From: Actinomyces sp.
GTDB lineage: Bacteria; Actinomycetota; Actinomycetes; Actinomycetales; Actinomycetaceae
NCBI RefSeq assembly: GCF_029851875.1
Contig: NZ_JARKVC010000032.1
Location: forward strand, 18,709 to 82,708
Direction: 5' to 3'
Length of the DNA stretch: 64,000 nt
A program made the translations under genes and the position numbers. Below are positions 18,121-25,173 of this stretch, piece by piece. The notes beneath the pieces were generated by a model, which was not told where the DNA came from, searched no databases, and worked only from the letters and a program-made list of their open reading frames with translations. Within the stretch, counting starts at the first letter, position 1. Each line of letters starts with the position of its first letter.

Positions 18121-18470
18121 CCCCCGTCCCGCCTCTCGCTCATCGGATGCTCCTCCGCCAGAAGCCCGCGACGCACCATCTCCCCCAGGAATGTCGCCAC
18201 ATCCGCACGTATCTCATCCGCTGTGGCGCCCACGCACTCGGCCACCCGCCTGGTGACAGCGTCGTTGTCACCAGGCGGCTCCTCCTGGTCGGCAGCCGAG
18301 GCATCCACCTGCCCATGACCAGATGCGAGTCGACCAACCGCTGCCCGCCAGATGAGAGCGGCAGAGTCAGACAGGACGAGGAGAGGACCATCCGGAAGAG
18401 GGGCGACGTAGACAGCGGCAGCCTCATCGTCATACACGTATCCGGTGCGGGGAGCGACAACATACGTCAT
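18117..18470 (-). CDS. PqqD-like peptide-binding protein
   Basis: 117 residues. LPDGPLLVLSDSAALIWRAAV and ADEIRADVATFLGEMVRRGLLAEE match the beta strands, the WR helix and the terminal GLL helix of PqqD/RRE domains. A Gly/Ser/Glu-rich insertion of about 30 residues (QVDASAADQEEPPGDND) sits between them. PqqD proteins present peptides to modifying enzymes, and relatives occur in HprK-related kinase systems without PQQ genes. It overlaps both neighbours by 4 bp. No radical SAM enzyme or precursor peptide was found nearby, so its partner is uncertain. Confidence 0.75.
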   Translation of the reverse strand: MTYVVAPRTGYVYDDEAAAVYVAPLPDGPLLVLSDSAALIWRAAVGRLASGHGQVDASAADQEEPPGDNDAVTRRVAECVGATADEIRADVATFLGEMVRRGLLAEEHPMSERRDGG

Positions 18471-19336
18471 TTCCTCAGCGCCCTCCTGATCTCACTGACA
18501 CCAGCACCGAGTCGGTGAAAGAACTCTTGAGCTATCTCACTACGAGTCGGCTGGCGGTGCAGCCGCATGGCCAGGTGGTCCCGATTGACCAGAAGGGCTC
18601 GCAACGCCAGACGAGTCTTTGCCTTGGCCCCGGGCGCCGCCTTCACACGCGCTGACCACTCGGACAGCCTGGAATGCGAGCTTCCGGAGAACACCTGCCA
18701 CAGGTCGTGAGCGGGGTCATCTGCGTAGAGGTCAAGCTGTCCTAGTGCTGCCGCCAGAGCAACTTCGGCATCAAGCGATACTGCAAGTCGTCGGATCGCG
18801 TCACGCGCGTCCCGTTCCAGTCCCGACCAAGCACGCGCATAGTCAGGGTCAGCCTCGCCGGCGCCATTGCGGGCCAGGTGCAGCAGGAGCAGCAGCCGTT
18901 GGGCTGACAGACCTGGGACAGCGCATACGATCCCTGCCAGCTTCGCCGCCTGTCGCCCCTGCCAGAGCTGCTCAAACGCGTCGTGCGCCCGCATCCCAGG
19001 GAATACTTTATGAACATCCGCGTACCCCCAGGAGTCATGAAAGTACGTCGCTGCGTGCTCGAAGGCGGAGCCGGTCTCAAAGGAAGTCACCGGCGTCCAA
19101 CCGTGAGCGGCAAGCAGATCGAGAAACGAGCCCACATGCTCTGGACGCACCAAGACGTCAGCGTCTGTCGAGCCCGTCCGTGGCCGCCCGATCTCCGGCG
19201 AGACTGCAGGACCTTTGATGTGCAACAGGTCTAGCCCGTCTTCAGAAGCAATCACCTGGAGCGCCGCGTGCGCGAGATAAGCACGTAGCCCAACAGGAAC
19301 CGCAGGCTCTCGACTCTCTGACGCGGAAGAAGTCAT
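18467..19336 (-). CDS. Nucleotidyltransferase-fold protein (NTP_transf_5 type)
   Basis: 289 residues. LLHIKGPAVSPEIGRPRTGSTDADVLVRPEHVGSFLDLLAAHGW is the hallmark of the NTP_transf_5 family: the KGP motif, then STDADVLV with the two metal-binding Asp. The later ATYFHDSWGYADVHKVFPG stretch continues the fold. This family commonly sits in exopolysaccharide loci beside PqqD-like and HprK-related genes, with unknown substrate. It is first in a four-gene, fully overlapping minus-strand operon with PqqD, tyrosine phosphatase and BY-kinase, and is divergent from the capsule export operon. Confidence 0.75.
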   Translation of the reverse strand: MTSSASESREPAVPVGLRAYLAHAALQVIASEDGLDLLHIKGPAVSPEIGRPRTGSTDADVLVRPEHVGSFLDLLAAHGWTPVTSFETGSAFEHAATYFHDSWGYADVHKVFPGMRAHDAFEQLWQGRQAAKLAGIVCAVPGLSAQRLLLLLHLARNGAGEADPDYARAWSGLERDARDAIRRLAVSLDAEVALAAALGQLDLYADDPAHDLWQVFSGSSHSRLSEWSARVKAAPGAKAKTRLALRALLVNRDHLAMRLHRQPTRSEIAQEFFHRLGAGVSEIRRALRK

Positions 19337-19501
19337 GGGATCAGCCTACAGCCGCCCACGGTTCCACCCACAGCCTGGTGCATACTTCGTACACAGTTGT
19401 CAATAACTGACGGACAACCCCTTGCATATGCAGGGCTGTACGCTAAGGGACATGATGAGTTGTCCGCCACCCTCAATTTCCACGGGACGTACACACTGAC
19501 G
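19337..19501. promoter_or_regulatory. Divergent promoter region of the capsule operons
   Basis: This gap separates the minus-strand regulatory operon from the plus-strand synthesis operon. It has the near-palindrome CCCTTGCATATGCAGGG and two inverted copies of a GACGGACAACCC-like sequence (the second read as GAGTTGTCCGCC), which could be regulator sites controlling both directions. No exact -35/-10 pair is assigned. Confidence 0.4.
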
Positions 19502-21316
19502 ATGAACACGCTACGCACATACCGCCACTATCTTGGCGTGCTTCTCAACCGACGTCAGCGGTGGCAGCTGGCGATCGCTGCGGTCGGCAGCATCGTCCTC
19601 GCCCTCATGGACACTGCGTCGGTACTTCTGACCGCCCCTCTTCTCGTTGCACTGAGCGGGCAGTGGGATTCGGGAGTCGCCGGAAGCATTGCACGCATGC
19701 TCGACGTCACCTCTCAAGGCGATCTCATCACGATCTTGCTTCTATTGACGGTTGGCGGATTTATCCTCAAGGACCTGCTCACCATCGGCTACAGCTGGTG
19801 GTCCGCGTCCTTCACCAACAAGATGCGGGCCCACGCCCAGGTCGAGGCAACTGACTACTACATGCGTCTGCCCTACCACGAGCACTCCCACCTCAGCCTC
19901 GCCCTCATCATCAGAAAGACGTCAACGTCAGTCATTCAGACATACCAGACATTCATTGGCGGAATTCTTGGACTTACCAGCCAGGTATTCCTTGTCGCCT
20001 GCATCTCGGTCGCACTGGTTGTAGCGACACCGATTATGTCCATCACGTTGATACTCGTTGCCACTCTCACCTCCTGGGTATTCATCCGTGTCATCAAACC
20101 CGTTAACGAACGCATCGGACAAGAGGGGCTCTCGACAGCGGAAGAGTCTTACTCGGCAACGATCGACGCCTTCGGCGCCATCCGGGAGACACAGCTGCGC
20201 CATTCATACCGTTTTTTTCTTGACGCGATCGCAACGCCAACCTATCGTAGCGCTCAACTTCAGCGAAATTCAACATTTCTTAACGGTCTCCCGAAACAAC
20301 TGATCGAGATCCTCTTTATGGTGAGCCTGGCAGTCGGCTTCCTCGTAGCCACCCTCACTGGCCAGGCGACAAATGTCCTGGCATCACTCGCGCTTCTCAT
20401 GGCGGGCGCTTTTCGACTCCTACCAACTTTCTCCGCCATGATCGGTTCCCTGAACAGCATCCGGCAGGGAGAAGCCGCTGCCCGGGAATACGTTGCGGAT
20501 CGTCTCGCTGCGAAGAGCAGGAACGACCTCATCCCAGTGACAGACAAGGGGAACGGAGCACCCACTCCTCTGACTGAGTCGTTGTCCTTGAGAGATGTTC
20601 ATTTCCGCTACTCGCCACGGTCACCCGAGGTACTGCACGGTGTCACCATGGAGATCGCGGCAGGTTCGACGGTCGCTTTTGTCGGTTCCTCAGGTGCCGG
20701 TAAGTCCACCTTGCTCGATCTCCTCATGGGGCTCCAGGAGCCGACATCCGGCACGATCATGGTCGATGGCGTGGACATCTCCTCCGCCATGTACGGCTGG
20801 CAGCGCAACATTGGGGTGGTCCCCCAAGAGGTCTTCATCACCGATCGCACGATCGCCGAGAACGTTGCCTTCGACCAGGCCAAGGAGGATATCGACGAGG
20901 ACCTGGTCCGGCAGGCTCTCAGGCAGGCAGACATCCTCAACTTTGTCGACAGCCACCCCGAGGGGATCTGGTCCTCCTTCGGGGAGCGCGGACGGCGCCT
21001 GTCCGGCGGACAGCGTCAACGGATCGGCATCGCGCGGGCGCTGTACCGCCAGCCCTCCGTGCTCATCCTGGATGAGGCCACATCCGCCCTGGACAATGAG
21101 ACCGAGGCGCGTATCGCGGCCACCGTGGCTGTCCTAGGCAGTGAGATCACTGTCATCATCGTCGCCCACCGCTTGTCCACCGTACGTGACGCCGACATGA
21201 TCGCCTATCTCGAGCACGGTCGCGTGGAGGCTACCGGTACTTTCAGCGAGCTCCAGGAACGCAGTGAGGGATTCCGGCACCTGGTGGAGCTGGCCTCTCT
21301 GGAGGAGCGACCATGA
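19502..21316 (+). CDS. ABC transporter with fused membrane and ATPase domains, probable lipid-linked glycan flippase
   Basis: About 604 residues from the ATG at 19502; the track extends 35 residues upstream without family resemblance. Six membrane helices fill the first 310 residues. The ATPase half has LRDVHFRYSP, Walker A VGSSGAGKSTLLDLL, Q-loop VVPQEVF, signature LSGGQRQRIGIARAL and Walker B VLILDEATSAL. The arrangement is that of MsbA/PglK exporters. It heads the capsule operon, which lacks a Wzx flippase, so it is inferred to flip undecaprenyl-linked repeat units. Other exporter roles cannot be excluded. It overlaps the next gene by 4 bp. Confidence 0.9.
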   Translation: MNTLRTYRHYLGVLLNRRQRWQLAIAAVGSIVLALMDTASVLLTAPLLVALSGQWDSGVAGSIARMLDVTSQGDLITILLLLTVGGFILKDLLTIGYSWWSASFTNKMRAHAQVEATDYYMRLPYHEHSHLSLALIIRKTSTSVIQTYQTFIGGILGLTSQVFLVACISVALVVATPIMSITLILVATLTSWVFIRVIKPVNERIGQEGLSTAEESYSATIDAFGAIRETQLRHSYRFFLDAIATPTYRSAQLQRNSTFLNGLPKQLIEILFMVSLAVGFLVATLTGQATNVLASLALLMAGAFRLLPTFSAMIGSLNSIRQGEAAAREYVADRLAAKSRNDLIPVTDKGNGAPTPLTESLSLRDVHFRYSPRSPEVLHGVTMEIAAGSTVAFVGSSGAGKSTLLDLLMGLQEPTSGTIMVDGVDISSAMYGWQRNIGVVPQEVFITDRTIAENVAFDQAKEDIDEDLVRQALRQADILNFVDSHPEGIWSSFGERGRRLSGGQRQRIGIARALYRQPSVLILDEATSALDNETEARIAATVAVLGSEITVIIVAHRLSTVRDADMIAYLEHGRVEATGTFSELQERSEGFRHLVELASLEERP

Positions 21317-22314
21317 ACCACCGCGTGAGTATTGTCATTCCGTTCTACGGAGATCCTGCTCCTGCTCAAGAGCTGATCTCCCGGCTGCAGCAGGATCACT
21401 CGCCCCTCCTGCACGAGATCATCGTCTCCGACGACGCCTCACCGACCGCGTTCCCGCACATGGACGGCGTCATCGTGACCCGCCGCGATCACAACGGCGG
21501 TTTCGCCCAGGCGGTGAATTCCGGTGCTTCCCTGGCCACAGGAGACCTCCTTCTCATCCTCAACTCCGACCTCCACCTGTGCCGTGGCTTCCTTGATGAC
21601 CTCATCACACAGGCACAGCCATGGATGCCTGCCATGGTGTCGGTCAACACGGCAGGCACATCCACCAGCGCCTCCTGGCCAGGACGGCACTTTCCGAACA
21701 CGTGCCACGCCGTCGCCGAGTGGCTCCTGCCCCTGGTGCGTCTACGGCATCTCCCCGCCCTCCATGAGGCCGTGGGGCACGACACTCGTGCGGACGGCTC
21801 ACGCGACATGTGCGTCGACTGGGTCGTGGGTGCTCTCATGCTCCTTCCCACCCAGGCGTTCAGAGCCGTTGGAGGGCTGGATGAGTCCTTCTACATGAAC
21901 AGCGAGGAGGTTGACCTGCAGCGTCGCTTACGTGTCCTGGGACTGCCTTCGGTCATCCTCAGCGGCCTGCACGCCGTCCATGACGGCGGAGGCTCCTCCG
22001 CTGCCGACAAGCGTGTGGCCTGGATGATGGACGGACGCCGCCGCTACCTCACCAAGTGGCGAGGGAGAACGGGACTGGCTCAGTTTGAGGCAGCCATGCT
22101 GGCTGCCACCGGAGTCAACCTCGTGTGGAACACCATCCGTCGCGCTGCCGGAACGCGCATCAGCCCATGGGGCGTGGCTCAGGAGCAGTGCCAGGTGATT
22201 CGCCACCCCGAGCAGTGGGTCCCGCTAGAGCACCGTGCGCCACGCTCGCAGCGCGGGCCGTCTTCTTCGCCTTCTTCTCACGGGGACACCCCAACGGCAC
22301 GTCAGCAAGGATGA
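21313..22314 (+). CDS. Glycosyltransferase family 2
   Basis: 333 residues. VSIVIPFYGDPAPAQELISRL opens the GT-A fold. HEIIVSDDASPT and DLLLILNSDLHLCRGFLDDLI hold the Asp residues that bind nucleotide and metal, and AVGGLDESFYMNSEEVDLQRRLRVLG is the acceptor-side motif seen in rhamnosyltransferase-like GT2 enzymes. It starts inside the ABC flippase stop (ATGA). It probably adds one sugar of the capsule repeat unit; the sugar itself is not visible from sequence. Confidence 0.9.
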   Translation: MNHRVSIVIPFYGDPAPAQELISRLQQDHSPLLHEIIVSDDASPTAFPHMDGVIVTRRDHNGGFAQAVNSGASLATGDLLLILNSDLHLCRGFLDDLITQAQPWMPAMVSVNTAGTSTSASWPGRHFPNTCHAVAEWLLPLVRLRHLPALHEAVGHDTRADGSRDMCVDWVVGALMLLPTQAFRAVGGLDESFYMNSEEVDLQRRLRVLGLPSVILSGLHAVHDGGGSSAADKRVAWMMDGRRRYLTKWRGRTGLAQFEAAMLAATGVNLVWNTIRRAAGTRISPWGVAQEQCQVIRHPEQWVPLEHRAPRSQRGPSSSPSSHGDTPTARQQG

Positions 22315-22317
22315 AGC

Positions 22318-23325
22318 ATGCCCCAGCTCCGGCTCCTCATCATCTCCCCCGCTTTCCACGGCTACTGGCGGGCCTACGAGGACGCTTTCACACGTCTTGG
22401 CTACCGCGTACGCACCCTGCGCTACGACGAGCTTCCGAGCCGCTCAGCGAAGGTCAGGCACAAGCTCGGTGTCGAGCTGATGGACCGCCTTGGCGCTGAC
22501 GGCTCCTCCCGCTGGGCCCGCAGGACGTCAGCCCTGTGCGCCAAGGAGGTTCTCTCATCACGGCCTGATCGTGTCCTCGTGATCCGGGGGGACATCCTCG
22601 GCGAGGACTTCTGGGAGGCAGTCACCCAGGTCGGTGCCCGCCCGCTCACCCTCATCTATGACGAGGTCGCTCGTATGGGCACCTCTTACGAGCAGCTCAT
22701 GAGGCATGGTCCCGTCGCCTCGTACTCGGCTCACGACACCGCCCAGCTGGCTGCACGTGGAGCACGTACCGCGCATGTTCGCGACGCCTACGACTCTCAC
22801 CTCCCCTTCCACCCGGTGGCGAGCGATGAGGTGGTCTTTATCGGCGCTCTCTACGGGTTGCGCGGCACCTACATGGAGAGTCTGCACCGCGCGCAGATCC
22901 CGGTACGCGCCTACGGCCGCTCATGGTCCCACCACATCTGGGACCGGATCCGTACCTGGGACGCTCCACGCCCGGACCTGCCAGCGCACCGTGACGTCCC
23001 CCGCGACCTGGCTTACGGCATTCAGGCCGGAGCCCTCGCCTCGCTCAACGTCCATGACCAGCAGGACGGCTTCACGATGCGGACCTATGAGATCCCCGGA
23101 GTCGGCGGGCTCCAGCTCATCGACCGGGACGATGTCGAGGACCTGTATGAACCAGGTACCGAGGTTCTTGTCTTCCACTCATCCGAGGAACTGGTCGATC
23201 TCGTCCGACGCGCCGCGACTGATACCGCCTGGGCCCGCTCGATCCGGCGAGCCGGGCGACGCCGCACTCTGGCGGAACACACTTTCGATCATCGCGTCCT
23301 TGAGCTCGCGGCACTGTGGGACTAG
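22318..23325 (+). CDS. CgeB-like glycosyltransferase
   Basis: 335 residues. LRLLIISPAFHGYWRAYEDAFTRLGY and DRVLVIRGD form the N-terminal domain. The C-terminal half has DEVVFIGALYGLRGTYMESLH, VRAYGRSW, ALASLNVHDQQDGFTMRTYEIPGVGGLQLID and EPGTEVLVFHSSEELVDLV, the pattern of CgeB/Glyco_trans_1_2 proteins, where N-H-x(n)-R-x-E-x-x-G marks the donor site. Such enzymes modify spore or surface polymers. It lies 3 bp after the GT2 gene in the capsule operon. Confidence 0.85.
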   Translation: MPQLRLLIISPAFHGYWRAYEDAFTRLGYRVRTLRYDELPSRSAKVRHKLGVELMDRLGADGSSRWARRTSALCAKEVLSSRPDRVLVIRGDILGEDFWEAVTQVGARPLTLIYDEVARMGTSYEQLMRHGPVASYSAHDTAQLAARGARTAHVRDAYDSHLPFHPVASDEVVFIGALYGLRGTYMESLHRAQIPVRAYGRSWSHHIWDRIRTWDAPRPDLPAHRDVPRDLAYGIQAGALASLNVHDQQDGFTMRTYEIPGVGGLQLIDRDDVEDLYEPGTEVLVFHSSEELVDLVRRAATDTAWARSIRRAGRRRTLAEHTFDHRVLELAALWD

Positions 23326-23334
23326 GAGAACACC

Positions 23335-24453
23335 ATGCTGACACCCTCACCGTCCCAGGCACCCGCTGACCGGCTCCTCCACCCACGCGACCTCACCGCC
23401 TGGCAGTCCTGGGCAGCCTCCCACCACCGTCTTCGTCGCCTCAAGGCGGGCCTCACCTCGTCGGCGCGGGCTATCGCCCGCCGACAGCCGCGCCAGCCCG
23501 ACGACGTCCTGGCAACGACCGGCCCTGACCCGCACGTCCTGATCGTCATCGACGCGCCGACCTCCTCACAACAGGCAGCACTTCTCCAGCCCTTGGCCCA
23601 CCTGGTCTCCACGGGCCAGGACGTCGCTGTGCTGTGTCCTCGTGAGGTACTGCCACTCCTGCAGATGACCATCGCGCCCAGGAGGACAGTGACCAGATCA
23701 GCCGCCGGCAGCCTCCCGGACTCTGACCTCACGAGCGTCTCCACGGTCCTCGCCGTCGGTCACTACCTCTCCCTGGGCTCGCAGGCTTATCGCTGGGCCA
23801 AGGAGAGGAGCGTGCGCTTCTGCGTCATCCAGCACGGGCTTCTCACTCCTTTCATGGCCCCCTTGCCCGATGACGCTCACCTCCTCGCCTGGTCCCAGGA
23901 GGACGCCGACTTCTGGATCTCCGGGCGACACGACGTGACCTACGAGGTCGTCGGCAGCCAGCTGCTGTGGCAGGCCGCCAAGGAGCCAGCCGCTCAGGTG
24001 GACCCCGACGCCCGTCCCGTCTTCTTGGGCCAGCTCCACGGCATCGAGCTCAGTCGTTCCTACATGACAAGAGTCAGCTACGACTTCTGCCGAGGCACCG
24101 GGGCCACCTATCGGCCTCATCCCTCAGAGAAGGACAAGCTCTCTCGCCTGACCCACGCCCTGTGGGAGCGTCGCGGTATCGAGATCGACCGCACCAAGGT
24201 CCCCCTGCCTCAGATCGGTCGCCCTGTTGTCGGTGTCTTCTCCACCGGGATCCTAGAGGCTGCCGCGAGAGGAGTACCCGCGTGGCAGGTCTCTACGGCT
24301 GGGTCAGGTCTAGGCACAAAGGCCCCATCATGGCTTCAGGCTTTCCACAGCCGATATAACATGTCCTCATGGGGCAGCGCGCCGACCCCACGTCCTGATG
24401 TACCCAGGGCCGAGCCGGCGCGGGCCGTCATATACGCCCTGACCACGACATAA
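23335..24453 (+). CDS. Putative GT-B glycosyltransferase, candidate nonulosonate (sialyl) transferase
   Basis: 372 residues, no confident family. HVLIVIDAPTSSQQAALLQPL starts a possible first Rossmann domain. VRFCVIQHGLLTPFMAPLPDDAHLLAWSQEDADFW resembles the QHG segment of CDP-glycerol and polysialyl transferases. TGATYRPHPSEKDKLSRL carries an HP motif and VVGVFSTGILEAAARGVPAW an S-T motif, two signatures reported for bacterial sialyltransferases. The gene lies directly upstream of neuA and the neuB fusion, so transfer of the CMP-activated sugar is a reasonable but unproven role. Confidence 0.6.
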   Translation: MLTPSPSQAPADRLLHPRDLTAWQSWAASHHRLRRLKAGLTSSARAIARRQPRQPDDVLATTGPDPHVLIVIDAPTSSQQAALLQPLAHLVSTGQDVAVLCPREVLPLLQMTIAPRRTVTRSAAGSLPDSDLTSVSTVLAVGHYLSLGSQAYRWAKERSVRFCVIQHGLLTPFMAPLPDDAHLLAWSQEDADFWISGRHDVTYEVVGSQLLWQAAKEPAAQVDPDARPVFLGQLHGIELSRSYMTRVSYDFCRGTGATYRPHPSEKDKLSRLTHALWERRGIEIDRTKVPLPQIGRPVVGVFSTGILEAAARGVPAWQVSTAGSGLGTKAPSWLQAFHSRYNMSSWGSAPTPRPDVPRAEPARAVIYALTTT

Positions 24454-24468
24454 AGGACCTACCCGCTC

Positions 24469-25173
24469 ATGAGCGCGCTCGCCGTCATCCCTGTTCGCGG
24501 GGGCTCCAAAGGTATCCCACGCAAGAACCTGCGAGATGTCGGCGGCAAGCCGCTGGTCGCATGGACCATCGAGCAGACCCTGGCGGCATCCTCCGAGCTG
24601 CGTGTGGTCGTCTCCACCGAGGACGCCGAGATCGCGCAGGTCGCCCGGGAGGTCGGAGCCGAGGTCATCGACCGCCCAGCAGACCTGGCGCAGGACACCA
24701 CGGCCACCGAGCCCGTCGTCGTCCACGCCATGAACCTCCTGTCAACCCAGGGCTACGAGCCGGACTACGTCATGCTGCTCCAGGCCACCTCACCGGTGCG
24801 TCGTCCCGGCACCATTGACCGGGCACTGACCCAGGCTCGTGACACCGCGGTGGACTCGTTGGTCGGCGTCGTGCCCCAGACTCCTTTCCTGTGGTGGACC
24901 GCCCGCGACGGACACGGCCCGACGGCCGACTTCGACGTCGATCATCGCCCCCGCAGGCAGGAGCTGACAGCGGACCAGATGCGCTACCGGGAGACCGGGT
25001 CCCTGTACGTCACCCGCCCCTGGCTCTACCGCGAGCGTATGAACCGTATCGGCGGGAAGATCGGGCTGTTCGTCATGGACGAGGTCGAAGGCGTCGACAT
25101 TGACAGCCCTCTCGACCTCGAGCTCGCAGGAAAGACCTTGACACAGATGCAGCAAGAGGAAGGCATCGCATGA
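24469..25173 (+). CDS. neuA: CMP-nonulosonic (sialic-type) acid cytidylyltransferase
   Basis: 234 residues. AVIPVRGGSKGIPRKNLRDVGGKPLVAWTIEQ is the CTP-binding signature of acylneuraminate cytidylyltransferases. STEDAEIAQVAREVGAEVIDRPADLAQDTT and LLQATSPVRRP follow in family order. It activates the nine-carbon acid with CTP in the cytoplasm. Its stop overlaps the start of the NeuB fusion by 4 bp. It could equally activate legionaminic acid, since the family does not separate cleanly by sequence. Confidence 0.9.
   Translation: MSALAVIPVRGGSKGIPRKNLRDVGGKPLVAWTIEQTLAASSELRVVVSTEDAEIAQVAREVGAEVIDRPADLAQDTTATEPVVVHAMNLLSTQGYEPDYVMLLQATSPVRRPGTIDRALTQARDTAVDSLVGVVPQTPFLWWTARDGHGPTADFDVDHRPRRQELTADQMRYRETGSLYVTRPWLYRERMNRIGGKIGLFVMDEVEGVDIDSPLDLELAGKTLTQMQQEEGIA

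Noticed and set aside
20211-20217. T7 run in the ABC exporter gene as a phase-variation tract
   Set aside because: The reading frame is intact through it and it lies mid-gene as ordinary Phe-Phe codons.
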